64,000 bases of DNA, taken from the NCBI RefSeq assembly GCF_001650495.1, contig NZ_LWCS01000027.1, positions 1 through 64,000 on the forward strand, in the 5' to 3' direction. The notes below the pieces were generated by a model that saw only the letters and a list, made by a program, of their open reading frames with translations, was not told the origin of the DNA and made no database searches. How positions within the stretch are numbered: the stretch's first letter is position 1; every line of letters begins with the position of its first letter. The position numbers and the translations under genes were made by a program. The DNA is from Mycolicibacterium iranicum (GTDB lineage: Bacteria > Actinomycetota > Actinomycetes > Mycobacteriales > Mycobacteriaceae). Positions 10,509 to 19,329 of this stretch are shown in pieces.

Positions 10509-11681
10509 ATGACTTCATCGACCTCATCGAACGGGCCGCGCAGGACCCTGCGCATCGCCATGAACGGTGTCACCGGCCGGATGGGCTATCGCCAGCATCT
10601 GTTGCGGTCCATCCTGCCTCTGCGCGACAGCGGCCTGATCCTGGAAGACGGCACCCGAGTCGGTGTCGAACCGATCCTGGTCGGGCGCAACGCTGACAAG
10701 ATCGCCGATCTCGCCGCCCAGTACGGGGTCGCCGAATGGACCACCGACGCCGCCTCGGTGATTGCCGATCCGACCGTCGACGTGTACTTCGACGCGCAGG
10801 TCACCTCGCGCCGGGTCGAGGCGCTGTCGTCGGCGATCAAAGCCGGCAAACACGTCTACACCGAGAAGCCGACGGCCGAAACTCTGACCGAGGCAGTCGA
10901 ACTGGCGCGCATGGCCGAGAACGCGGGCGTGGTGGCCGGCGTGGTCCACGACAAGCTTTACCTCCCCGGTCTGGTCAAGCTGCGGCGGCTGGTCGACGAG
11001 GGTTTCTTCGGCCGCATCCTGTCGATGCGCGGCGAGTTCGGCTACTGGGTCTTCGAGGGCGACGGTCAGCCCGCACAGCGCCCCAGCTGGAACTACCGCG
11101 CCGAGGACGGCGGCGGGATCACCGTCGACATGTTCTGCCACTGGAACTACGTGATGGAGGGCCTGCTGGGAACGGTGCAGGCGGTGACCGCACGCGCCGT
11201 CACCCATATCCCGACCCGGTGGGACGAGAGCGGCCGGTCCTACCCGGCCACCGCCGACGACGCCGCCTACGGCATCTTCGAGATCGACGGCGGCATCGTC
11301 GCGCAGATCAACTCGTCCTGGGCGGTGCGCGTCTACCGCGACGAGCTCGTCGAGTTCCAGATCGACGGCACCCACGGCTCGGCCGTCGCAGGGCTGCGTC
11401 GCTGCGTCGCGCAGCAGCGGGCACACACGCCGAAACCTGTGTGGAATCCCGATCTTCCGGTCACCGAGAAGTTCCGCGACCAGTGGCTCGAAGTGCCCGC
11501 CAACGCCGATCTCGACAACGGCTTCAAGTTGCAGTGGGAGGAGTTCCTGCGTGACGTCCTCGCTGAGCGGCCACACCGCTTCGGCCTGCTGTCGGCCGCC
11601 CGCGGCGTGCAGTTGGCAGAGCTGGGCCTGAAGAGCTCGGCCGAAGGGCGCAGGCTCGAGGTTCCGGAGATCGTGCTGTGA
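10509..11681 (+). CDS. Gfo/Idh/MocA-family NAD(P)-dependent oxidoreductase
   Basis: The 390-residue protein has an N-terminal Rossmann domain (IAMNGVTGRMGYRQHL) and the family signature lysine in HVYTEKPTAE (residues ~116-125), followed by the mixed alpha/beta substrate domain. The family oxidises or epimerises sugars, inositols and their derivatives. The glycine-rich loop (GVTGRMG) departs from the usual GxGxxG. ATG 10509 has AAGGAC upstream. It is the first gene of a three-gene overlapping operon, with the next start overlapping its stop, and is predicted to be controlled by the LacI protein. Confidence 0.9.
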   Translation: MTSSTSSNGPRRTLRIAMNGVTGRMGYRQHLLRSILPLRDSGLILEDGTRVGVEPILVGRNADKIADLAAQYGVAEWTTDAASVIADPTVDVYFDAQVTSRRVEALSSAIKAGKHVYTEKPTAETLTEAVELARMAENAGVVAGVVHDKLYLPGLVKLRRLVDEGFFGRILSMRGEFGYWVFEGDGQPAQRPSWNYRAEDGGGITVDMFCHWNYVMEGLLGTVQAVTARAVTHIPTRWDESGRSYPATADDAAYGIFEIDGGIVAQINSSWAVRVYRDELVEFQIDGTHGSAVAGLRRCVAQQRAHTPKPVWNPDLPVTEKFRDQWLEVPANADLDNGFKLQWEEFLRDVLAERPHRFGLLSAARGVQLAELGLKSSAEGRRLEVPEIVL

Positions 11682-12865
11682 CCGCGACGGCGCAGACATC
11701 CACCGCGTCGGTCCTCCTTCCGGTCGACGGGCAGCTTCGCAGGCACCATCTCGGCGAGCCCGGCCAGTGGCGCCGGCCGCTGCAACCCATCAGTTCCCGC
11801 ATCGCCTACGCCGCCGCGCACGTCGTGCCGAAAGCGTTGGCGGACAACACCCCAGGAGCCCCCGCCGACCTGGACTGGGACTCCACGCTGGCGTATCGCC
11901 ATGAACTGTGGTCCTACGGGCTCGGCGTCGCCGACGCCATGGACACCGCGCAACGCGGGATGGGCATGGACTGGCAGGCCACCTGCGAACTCATCGCCCG
12001 CTCGGGCCGCGAGGCCGCCGCGGTGGGCGGGCTGCTCGCGTGCGGCGCGGGCACCGACCAGCTGACAGATGTGCCGCAAGGGCAGGCCGGGCTGCAGGTC
12101 ATCACCGACGCCTACCGCGAGCAGATCGACGTCGTGCGCGGCGCAGGCGCCCAGGTGATCCTGATGGCGTCACGGGCGCTCGCGCAGACGGCGACCTCGC
12201 CCGAGGACTACCTGTCCGTCTACGGCACGCTGCTCGCCGAAGCCGACCGGCCGGTGATCCTGCACTGGCTGGGGGAGATGTTCGACCCGGCTCTGCGCGG
12301 TTACTGGGGCAGCGCGGACATCTACAGTGCGACAGCGACATTCGAGGGGCTCGTGCGACAGTACGCCGACAAGGTCGACGGGGTGAAGGTGTCGTTGCTC
12401 GATGCTTCGCACGAGGTGGCGCTGCGCCGAGCGCTGCCCGACGGCGTGCGGCTCTACACCGGCGACGACTTCAACTATCCGGAACTGATCCTCGGCGACG
12501 GCCAGAACCATTCGGACGCACTGCTCGGAATCTTCGCCGCCATCTATCCCGCCGCATCGACCGCCCTTCAGCAACTCGACGTCGGAGACGACGTCGGCGC
12601 TCGGCAGATCCTGGATTCCACCCAGGCTCTCGGCAGGCATATCTTCTCCGCGCCGACGTACAACTACAAGACCGGCATCGCGTTCCTCGCGTGGCTGAAC
12701 GGCCATCAGCCGGGATTCGCCATGGTCGGCGGTCTCGCGAGTGGACGTTCGGTCAACCACCTGTGTGAGGTATTCGTGCTCGCCGACCGCGCCGGCCTGC
12801 TCGTCGACCCCGACCTTGCGGCAGCGCGTCTGTGCACCTTCCTCGCTCTGAACGGGGTGAGCTGA
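11678..12865 (+). CDS. DUF993 family protein (DapA/aldolase-like TIM barrel)
   Basis: 395 residues, matching by eye the DUF993 family of proteins annotated as dihydrodipicolinate-synthase-like. A probable barrel strand HWLGEMFDPALRGYWG and a KVDGVKVSLLD segment containing the lysine usual for Schiff-base aldolases are visible. The GTG start overlaps the stop of the Gfo/Idh gene, and its stop overlaps the next start (TGATG). The reaction is not established; a retro-aldol or hydrolytic step after the oxidoreductase is a reasonable guess. Confidence 0.8.
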   Translation: MTATAQTSTASVLLPVDGQLRRHHLGEPGQWRRPLQPISSRIAYAAAHVVPKALADNTPGAPADLDWDSTLAYRHELWSYGLGVADAMDTAQRGMGMDWQATCELIARSGREAAAVGGLLACGAGTDQLTDVPQGQAGLQVITDAYREQIDVVRGAGAQVILMASRALAQTATSPEDYLSVYGTLLAEADRPVILHWLGEMFDPALRGYWGSADIYSATATFEGLVRQYADKVDGVKVSLLDASHEVALRRALPDGVRLYTGDDFNYPELILGDGQNHSDALLGIFAAIYPAASTALQQLDVGDDVGARQILDSTQALGRHIFSAPTYNYKTGIAFLAWLNGHQPGFAMVGGLASGRSVNHLCEVFVLADRAGLLVDPDLAAARLCTFLALNGVS

Positions 12866-13686
12866 TGTTCGAACGTCTTGCGCTCAACACCATGACGATC
12901 AAGCGTTGGACACTGCGCGAAGCGGTCGAGGCCACCGCAGCGGCGGGTCTGCCCGCGATCGGGCTGTGGCGCGACCGGGTTGCCGAGGCCGGTACGGAGC
13001 AGGCTGCGAAGATCGTGCTGGACAACGGATTACGGGTGTCCAGTCTGTGCCGAGGCGGTTTCCTGACCGGGATCGACGACGCCGAGACCGCGATCGACGA
13101 CAACCGGCGCGCGATCGACGAGGCGGCGACGCTGAGCGCTGCCGAACTCGTCATGGTGGTCGGCGGCGTCCCCGACCGTGACCTCGTCGGCGCGCGCCAC
13201 CGGCTGGTCGAACGCCTCGCCGAGCTCGTGCCCTATGCCGCGCAGCGCGATGTGCGTCTGGCGTTGGAGCCCCTGCACCCGGTGTTCTGCGCGGACAGGG
13301 CGGTGATCAGCACGCTGGCCCAGGCGCTCGAGCTGGCCGCCCCGCACCCGGCGCGCACCGTCGGCGTCGTCGTCGACACCTACCACGTGTGGTGGGATCC
13401 GGCGCTCGCCGAATCGGTGGCTCACGCCGGAGCTCAGGGCCGGATCAGCAGCTATCAGATCTGCGACTGGCTGGTGCCGATGGCCGCCGACCCGCTCGTG
13501 TCGCGGGGCATGATGGGCGACGGCGTCATCGACTTCGCCGCGATCACCGCCCTGGTGCGCGACGCGGGGTACGACGGTGACATCGAGGTGGAGATCTTCA
13601 ACGAAGCCGTCTGGGCCACAGACGGTGTCGAGGTCCTGGAGACGATGAAAGAGCGCTACCGCGAGCTGGTCCTGCCCGCTCTCTAG
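12865..13686 (+). CDS. Sugar phosphate isomerase/epimerase family protein (AP endonuclease 2 fold)
   Basis: 273 residues with the xylose-isomerase-like TIM barrel fold. Metal ligands of the family are visible: E in LALEPLHPVF, D-H in VVDTYHVWWDP, and E in IEVEIFNEAVW. Proteins of this type act as isomerases, epimerases or dehydratases on sugars and inositols (IolE/IolI-like). ATG 12865 overlaps the preceding stop with GGGGTGA upstream. Third gene of the LacI-linked operon; it runs into the convergent enoyl-CoA hydratase gene with a four-base overlap. Confidence 0.85.
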   Translation: MFERLALNTMTIKRWTLREAVEATAAAGLPAIGLWRDRVAEAGTEQAAKIVLDNGLRVSSLCRGGFLTGIDDAETAIDDNRRAIDEAATLSAAELVMVVGGVPDRDLVGARHRLVERLAELVPYAAQRDVRLALEPLHPVFCADRAVISTLAQALELAAPHPARTVGVVVDTYHVWWDPALAESVAHAGAQGRISSYQICDWLVPMAADPLVSRGMMGDGVIDFAAITALVRDAGYDGDIEVEIFNEAVWATDGVEVLETMKERYRELVLPAL

Positions 13687-14447
13687 CGCACCTGGGACCG
13701 GCCCCTCTCGATCACGCCGCTGCGGCTTGCGGCGATGTCGTCGCCGCTCGTGCTCTTCATCCAGTCGCGCGCGGCGGCCGCCTCCTGCCACAGCGCGCCG
13801 CCGTTCTGGCCGTCGTCGATGGCGTGGTAGGAGGCCAGCAGCGCACGTACCGCCTTCTGGTTGTTGCCGACGATCGACGTCGCGATCTGCCGGGCGGTGT
13901 CGAGCAGTTCGGCGTGCGGCACCACCTGGGTGACGAGCCCGCAGCGCAGCGCCTCGTCGGCGGAGAGGTAGTCGCCGGTCATGCTCATCCGGCGGGCCAT
14001 GCCGACGCCGACCTTCTGCGGCAGCCGCACCGACAGTCCCCAGGTCGGCAGCAGACCGACCCGGGCGTGGGTGTCGGCGAAACGGGCGTGCTCCGAGGCG
14101 ATCAGGATGTCGCAGTACAGCGCGATCTCCAGTCCGCCGGTCACCGCGGCGCCGTTGATGGCGCCGATGACGGGCTTGCTCATCGGCGGCCACTTCGGCG
14201 AGATGTCAGGCAGATCCGTCGTGTCGCCGAGCTCCTTGAGGTCAAGGCCTGCGCAGAACACGGGATCGGCACCGGTGAGGATGACGACGTCGACGTCGTC
14301 GGCGGCCTGAGCGTCCCGCAACGCCGCGAACAGGCTCCCGCGCAGCGCGGACGACAGAGCGTTGCGCGAACCGGGTCGGTTCAGCGTCAACGTGCGGATG
14401 CGGTCGCGGGTGTCGATCAGCAGGACATCGTCGGTGGCGGTGCTCAT
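13683..14447 (-). CDS. Enoyl-CoA hydratase/isomerase family protein
   Basis: A 254-residue crotonase-fold protein. The oxyanion-hole segments VFCAGLDLKELG and INGAAVTGGLEIALYCD are present, and HARVGLLPTWGLSVRLPQKVG is the usual active-site helix region. The first catalytic glutamate position holds H (THARVGLLP), so a true hydratase activity is uncertain. It probably acts on acyl-CoA thioesters in fatty acid, sterol or aromatic degradation. Transcribed alone, with 56 bases to the divergent DUF2277 gene. Confidence 0.87.
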   Translation of the reverse strand: MSTATDDVLLIDTRDRIRTLTLNRPGSRNALSSALRGSLFAALRDAQAADDVDVVILTGADPVFCAGLDLKELGDTTDLPDISPKWPPMSKPVIGAINGAAVTGGLEIALYCDILIASEHARFADTHARVGLLPTWGLSVRLPQKVGVGMARRMSMTGDYLSADEALRCGLVTQVVPHAELLDTARQIATSIVGNNQKAVRALLASYHAIDDGQNGGALWQEAAAARDWMKSTSGDDIAASRSGVIERGRSQVR

Positions 14448-14503
14448 GCGCTCACCGTATCGACACGTGTCAAGGATTGTGGCCGCGGCCTATCGTGGAG
14501 GTC

Positions 14504-14770
14504 ATGTGCCGAAACATCACGGAGTTGCGTGGCCTGGAGCCGGCTGCCACCGGCGAGGAGATCGAGGCAGCAGCGCGCCAGTACGTGCGCAAGGTCAGCG
14601 GAATCACCCGGCCCTCCGGTGCCAACGCCGAAGCGTTCGAGGTCGCGGTCGCCGAGGTCACCCAGACCACCCAGCGGCTGCTGGCCGGACTGCAGCCCCG
14701 CAAACAGCCCCCGAAAACCGTTCCGCCCCTGCGGCGTCCCGAAGTTCGCGCGCGTCTCAACCTGAAGTGA
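14504..14770 (+). CDS. DUF2277 family protein
   Basis: 88 residues beginning MCRNITELRGLEPAAT, the recognisable DUF2277 start. The rest is helical with a basic proline-rich tail. Function unknown. ATG 14504 is preceded by GTGGAGG. The stop overlaps the GTG of the next gene (GTGA), so the two small genes form a translationally coupled pair. Confidence 0.88.
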   Translation: MCRNITELRGLEPAATGEEIEAAARQYVRKVSGITRPSGANAEAFEVAVAEVTQTTQRLLAGLQPRKQPPKTVPPLRRPEVRARLNLK

Positions 14771-15327
14771 CGCATCCTGCGCTGAAGGAGTGGGGCGCGG
14801 CAGTGCACGCGCTGCTCGACGGCAGGCAGACCGTGTTGTTGCGCAAAGGCGGCATCCACGAGAAGCGGTTCGAGGTGGCCGCCGACGTCGCACAGAAGCG
14901 ATTCCTGCTGTTCCCGACGGTCGCGCACAGTCACGCCGAGCGGGTGCGACCTGAGCATCGCGCACTTCTGGAGGCCGCCGCCCCCGACAGCACCGAAGAC
15001 GCGGTCGTCCTGCGGGCCGGCGCGCGGGTCGTCGCCGCAATCGCGGTCGAACATCCCGAAGGTCTGGAAGAAATTGCGCCACTGCACATCTGGACCGCAC
15101 AGTCGGTCCAGGAGGACCGGCTCGACTTCCGGCCGCGGCACAGGCTGACCGTTCTGGTCGTGTCAGCGGCCCCGCTGACCACCCCCGTGCGGCTGGAGCG
15201 CACTCCCGCGTATCGCGGATGCTCGAGCTGGGTGTCGCTGCCCGTGCACCCCACCTGGGGAGCGCCGGTGCACGACGAGGCGGCGCTGCACGAGATCGCC
15301 CGTCAGGTCCGGGATTCAGTCGCCTGA
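14767..15327 (+). CDS. DUF1802 family protein
   Basis: 186 residues matching the DUF1802 pattern: HPALKEWGAAVHALLDGRQT near the start, LLRKGGIHE, then FLLFPTVAHSH and a C-terminal EERLDF/RHRL-like segment. Members are uncharacterised and sometimes found near restriction or phage-defence genes, but nothing of that kind is adjacent here. GTG 14767 overlaps the DUF2277 stop. The 3' end overlaps the convergent hydrolase gene by 12 bases. Confidence 0.82.
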   Translation: MTHPALKEWGAAVHALLDGRQTVLLRKGGIHEKRFEVAADVAQKRFLLFPTVAHSHAERVRPEHRALLEAAAPDSTEDAVVLRAGARVVAAIAVEHPEGLEEIAPLHIWTAQSVQEDRLDFRPRHRLTVLVVSAAPLTTPVRLERTPAYRGCSSWVSLPVHPTWGAPVHDEAALHEIARQVRDSVA

Positions 15328-16929
15328 CACCGGGAGCGTCAGCCTGGTCGCTTCGCCGAGATGCACGGTGTGCCGCGCCGTCGCGAACGCCGTTGCAGCA
15401 GATGACAGTTCGCCCGTCCCCCGATTGCGGAGGAAGCGCGGATGGGAGCCCCCCGCGACGAGGACCCGGATCCGCGAACCGGCGGGGAAGGTCCACGCAA
15501 CGGAGTCCAGTTCGATGCGCACCGTTGCGGACGGTGCGGCGGCCAGGTAGCCGTCGCTGACGTTACGTGAGCCACCGTGGGCGTCGACCTGGCTGATCCG
15601 GACGAACAGATCGTTGTGCGGATTCGGGCACGTATGCGCCAACTCCACCTCAGGTGTTCCGATGACCCGCAGGTCGGTGGGCAGCGGATCGCTCGTGAAC
15701 GTCAGCGTGTCGGCGCGCCGCGACAGGACGGTGTCGTCGCGGTAGCCGCCGGCGGGGGACAAGAGGCGTCCGCCGACCGTCGGGGTCGGGTCGGCGGGGT
15801 TGTAGACAAACGTTTCCGACTGGCCGGAAGCCGTTGGGGAGGGCCGTAACGCGCCGCCAGGGGAGGGGAAGAGGACAAGGTCTTTCGCTGCGGGCGGCCA
15901 CTCGGGGAGGTCGCGCCACCCGCCACCCTTGACGTGGATGCGTACGGGGGCGCTCCTCGTCGCAGACACGCCACCGAGGTGGGTGCCGAGCCAGTCGAGC
16001 GTCTCGCGGAGCACCGTCGGCGCGGCCTTGGTCATCATGTGGCCGTGGGTCCACGGCCCCACGGTGAGGCCCGCGGTCACCCCGCGGGCGCGCAGTTGCG
16101 TGTACTGCCGAATCGTCTGTTCCAAGAACAGGTCCTGCCAGCCGGTCAGGAACAGCACGGGCACTTCGCTGCGGGTCAGCACGTCGTCGAACCGCAGGCC
16201 CGTCCAGAACGGATCGTTGGGATCTGGATGGTCGAGCCACGTCTCGAACCACGGCGCGCCGGTGCCGAGCAGCGCCCGGCTGGACGCCCCGAGCGGAGAA
16301 CCGAGCGACGCGCGGGTCACCAACCGCTGGGCGCGTGCCTGCCGCAACAGCAGCCCGAGCCGGTTCGGGTTCTCCTGACGCGAAACGAGGTCGCTCCAGC
16401 CGAGGAAGTCGTTCAGCGCAAACGAGCCGGTGCCCCACCGTGGTCCGCTGACGTCGTGCGGACCCACGGTGATCACGGAGGCCTTCAGTTCCGGTGGTGG
16501 ATCGGAGAGCAGCGCCCACTGCGTCCATCCGAGATAGGACAGTCCCATCGTGGCGAACGTTCCGGTGAACCACGGCTGGTCGCGCAGCCACGCCACGGTG
16601 TCGGCGCCGTCGGCGACCTCGCTGACGAACGGATCGAACTCACCCCCGGAACCGAACGTGCCACGCACACTCTGCAACACCACGTGGTAACCACGTGCCG
16701 CGTACACCGCGCCGAACAGGCCTGAGAACGGCCAGCCGCGGCCGTAGGGGGCCCGCACGAGCAACGTGCCCGAAGGCGTATCCGTCCGGGGGGCATAGTG
16801 GTCGGCGATCAGATCGACGCCGTCGCGCATCGGCACCCGCACACGGCGGTCGACGGCGAATTCGGTGGTCGGTGGCGGCAACCGCAGCACGTTGCCGAGT
16901 CTCGCCATGGCAGCCTGCTGGAGCGTCAC
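15316..16929 (-). CDS. CocE/NonD family alpha/beta hydrolase (X-Pro dipeptidyl-peptidase-like)
   Basis: The 537-residue esterase or peptidase has an N-terminal alpha/beta-hydrolase domain with oxyanion segment RAPYGRG, nucleophile motif GLSYLGW (Ser ~150), acid in GWQDLFL and histidine in WTHGHM, then a C-terminal jelly-roll domain (VELAHTCPNPHNDLFVRISQVD). No signal peptide is obvious. The family hydrolyses amides and esters, including cocaine and acylated amino acids; the natural substrate is unknown. Single gene. Confidence 0.9.
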   Translation of the reverse strand: MTLQQAAMARLGNVLRLPPPTTEFAVDRRVRVPMRDGVDLIADHYAPRTDTPSGTLLVRAPYGRGWPFSGLFGAVYAARGYHVVLQSVRGTFGSGGEFDPFVSEVADGADTVAWLRDQPWFTGTFATMGLSYLGWTQWALLSDPPPELKASVITVGPHDVSGPRWGTGSFALNDFLGWSDLVSRQENPNRLGLLLRQARAQRLVTRASLGSPLGASSRALLGTGAPWFETWLDHPDPNDPFWTGLRFDDVLTRSEVPVLFLTGWQDLFLEQTIRQYTQLRARGVTAGLTVGPWTHGHMMTKAAPTVLRETLDWLGTHLGGVSATRSAPVRIHVKGGGWRDLPEWPPAAKDLVLFPSPGGALRPSPTASGQSETFVYNPADPTPTVGGRLLSPAGGYRDDTVLSRRADTLTFTSDPLPTDLRVIGTPEVELAHTCPNPHNDLFVRISQVDAHGGSRNVSDGYLAAAPSATVRIELDSVAWTFPAGSRIRVLVAGGSHPRFLRNRGTGELSSAATAFATARHTVHLGEATRLTLPVSGD

Positions 16930-16960
16930 CCCACGAGGCTACGCAACGCCGGGTAGGCCG

Positions 16961-17545
16961 CTAATAGATGTAGAACGGGCTGAGCTCGTGGGCGCGCTGC
17001 AGGTTTGTCTGAATGCAGTCCGGATCGGGATTGGAGTAGATCGGGGAGTAGAACAGCGACTGCTGGATCACGCCGTAGCTGGTCTTGAACGCCACCATGC
17101 AGGTGATCCACCAGCGGTTGTTCCAGTCGGTGGGCTTCATGATCCAGTACTGGGCGGCCCGGTGACCGTTGATGTCGAGCTCGACGGCATCCGGTGGCAG
17201 CGTCTGCTCATACGTGCGCCACACGAAGGCCTCGACGGCCATCTGATAGTTGCCGGCATCGTACTTGCAGCGCAGGCTGTTCTCAGGCGCCGGCGGCGTG
17301 TAGGCCAAGCCGATGCGCTGGACGACGTCGAGTGGGATGTCGCGGCACGGATCGAACGGATCGGGATCGGTGAGCTCGATCACCGGTGACTTGATCGTCG
17401 TCGTCGCGTTGGGCAGGGGCGCGAATGTGGACCGCAGGTCGACGCTTCCGGTCGGCGCGGGCCCGACAGGATTGGCCTGCCAGACCACGACCACCGCTGC
17501 GACCAGCGCGCACAGCGCCGAGAACAGTCGCAGCTTGGCGACCAT
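16961..17545 (-). CDS. DUF3558-like exported protein, LppV-related
   Basis: 194 residues with one N-terminal hydrophobic helix (LFSALCALVAAVVVVW) followed by a domain with the DUF3558 pattern: FDPCRDIPLDVVQRIGL near residue 70, LRCKYD, and a third cysteine in the ITCMVAF strand. The neighbouring position in M. tuberculosis holds lipoprotein LppV. Here no lipobox cysteine follows the hydrophobic stretch, so the protein looks secreted or anchored by its N-terminal helix. ATG 17545 is supported by AAGGGGG seven bases upstream; an in-frame ATG at 17578 is the alternative. Divergent from pptH. Confidence 0.82.
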   Translation of the reverse strand: MVAKLRLFSALCALVAAVVVVWQANPVGPAPTGSVDLRSTFAPLPNATTTIKSPVIELTDPDPFDPCRDIPLDVVQRIGLAYTPPAPENSLRCKYDAGNYQMAVEAFVWRTYEQTLPPDAVELDINGHRAAQYWIMKPTDWNNRWWITCMVAFKTSYGVIQQSLFYSPIYSNPDPDCIQTNLQRAHELSPFYIY

Positions 17546-17698
17546 AGAGAACCCCCTTGGGTGCCGGTTGTCGTTCATCGTCGCGCCTCGTGCTTCGGGG
17601 AGTGTATCGGGCCGCGCGGGACCTCCGGGCAAGAACTTAGAACCTGTTCTAGTTGCCACCGGGTGACCACCCCATGTCCACCAGTAGGCTGATGGGTT

Positions 17699-18646
17699 GT
17701 GACCACTGACGAACGGCGCCCGACGTTGTGGGCGGTCAGTGACCTTCATACCGGGCACACCGGCAACAAGCCGGTCACCGAGTCGCTGCATCCGGCCTCG
17801 CCCGACGACTGGCTGATTGTGGCCGGTGACGTCGCCGAACGCACCGACGAGATCCGGTGGGCACTGGATCTGCTGCGTAAACGCTTCGCCAAGGTGATCT
17901 GGATCCCGGGCAACCACGAGCTGTGGACAACCCAGCGCGACCCGATGCAGATCTTCGGCAAGGCGCGCTACGACTACCTCGTCAACATGTGTGACGAGAT
18001 GGGCATCATCACCCCCGAGCATCCCTACCCGGTCTGGACCGAAGAGGGCGGGCCCGCGACGATCGTCCCGATGTTCCTGCTCTACGACTATTCGTTCCTG
18101 CCCCAAGGGGCGGGAACCAAGGCCGAGGGCCTGGCGATCGCCAAGGAGAAGAACATCGTCGGCACCGACGAGTACCTGCTGTCCGCGGAGCCCTACTCGA
18201 CGCGCGATGCGTGGTGCCGCGACCGCGTGAACTACACCCGAAAGCGGCTCGAGGATCTCGACTGGATGATGCCGACCGTCCAGGTCAACCACTTCCCGAT
18301 GGTGCGCGAACCCTGCGAGGCGATGTTCTATCCCGAGTTCTCGCTCTGGTGCGGCACCACGGCAACCGCCGACTGGCACACTCGCTACAACGCGATCTGC
18401 TCGGTCTACGGCCACCTGCACATCCCGCGTACCACGTGGTATGACGGCGTGCGGTTCGAAGAAGTCTCTGTCGGCTATCCGCGAGAGTGGCGACGCCGCA
18501 GGCCTTATCGCTGGCTGCGTCAAATTCTGCCGGACCCCAAGTATGCGCCCGGGTATCTCAACGAGTTCGGTGGTCACTTCCAGATCACGCAGGAGATGCG
18601 CGAGAACGCGGCGAAGATGCAACAGCGCATCAAGGACCGGGCGTGA
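17699..18646 (+). CDS. pptH: 4'-phosphopantetheinyl hydrolase PptH (metallophosphoesterase)
   Basis: 315 residues with the calcineurin-like metal-site series SDLHTGH, GDVAE, GNHELW, NHFP and GHLH. It matches Rv2795c, shown to remove 4'-phosphopantetheine from carrier proteins, opposing PptT. GTG 17699 begins the coding region; a weak -10 may lie in the preceding TAGGCTGAT. The stop overlaps the GTG start of pptT (GTGA), so the activating and deactivating enzymes are made from one message. Confidence 0.93.
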   Translation: MTTDERRPTLWAVSDLHTGHTGNKPVTESLHPASPDDWLIVAGDVAERTDEIRWALDLLRKRFAKVIWIPGNHELWTTQRDPMQIFGKARYDYLVNMCDEMGIITPEHPYPVWTEEGGPATIVPMFLLYDYSFLPQGAGTKAEGLAIAKEKNIVGTDEYLLSAEPYSTRDAWCRDRVNYTRKRLEDLDWMMPTVQVNHFPMVREPCEAMFYPEFSLWCGTTATADWHTRYNAICSVYGHLHIPRTTWYDGVRFEEVSVGYPREWRRRRPYRWLRQILPDPKYAPGYLNEFGGHFQITQEMRENAAKMQQRIKDRA

Positions 18647-19329
18647 TCGCAGCACCTCTGCTGGCCGGAGTACTGCCCGGCGGCCACGACGCCTTGGCCG
18701 CGGCCGAGTTGTACTCGGACCCGAGGGAGCTCGCGCCGCTCCCCGAGGAGGAGCCGCTGATCGCCAAGTCGGTGGCCAAGCGGCGCAACGAATTCATCAC
18801 CGTCCGCTACTGCGCGCGCCGAGCGCTCGTCGATCTCGGGATGGAGCCGGTGCCGATCCTCAAGGGGGACAAAGGCGAACCGTGCTGGCCCGACGGTGTC
18901 GTCGGCAGCCTCACCCATTGCGAAGGATTCCGCGGGGCGGCGATCGGCCTGCGCGCACAGGTGCGTTCCCTGGGCATCGACGCCGAGCCGCACGACGTGC
19001 TCCCCAACGGTGTCCTCGACGCGATCAGCCTGCCCGTCGAACGGCACGAACTCGGCGCGATGCCCGGCGGGGTGCACTGGGACCGAGTGCTGTTCTGCGC
19101 CAAGGAGGCGACCTACAAGGCGTGGTACCCGCTGACGCATCGGTGGCTGGGTTTCGAGGACGCTCACATCACCTTCGGTGTCGACAGTTCGGACGGCACG
19201 GCTTACACTGGCACATTCACGTCGAGGATCCTCATCGATCCGGCTGCCGAAACCGGGCCGCCGCTGACCTCGCTGTCCGGTCGTTGGTCGGTGCGTGACG
19301 GAATCGCCCTGACCGCGATCGTGCTGTGA
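18643..19329 (+). CDS. pptT: 4'-phosphopantetheinyl transferase PptT (Sfp type)
   Basis: PptT transfers phosphopantetheine from CoA to acyl carrier and peptidyl carrier domains needed for mycolic acid, siderophore and polyketide synthesis. The 228-residue product shows the family motifs [18 protein letters not shown] (Mg-binding Asp/Glu) and [15 protein letters not shown]. It overlaps pptH at the start and truB at the end (GTGCTGTGA), giving the conserved pptH-pptT-truB block. Confidence 0.96.
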   Translation: MIAAPLLAGVLPGGHDALAAAELYSDPRELAPLPEEEPLIAKSVAKRRNEFITVRYCARRALVDLGMEPVPILKGDKGEPCWPDGVVGSLTHCEGFRGAAIGLRAQVRSLGIDAEPHDVLPNGVLDAISLPVERHELGAMPGGVHWDRVLFCAKEATYKAWYPLTHRWLGFEDAHITFGVDSSDGTAYTGTFTSRILIDPAAETGPPLTSLSGRWSVRDGIALTAIVL

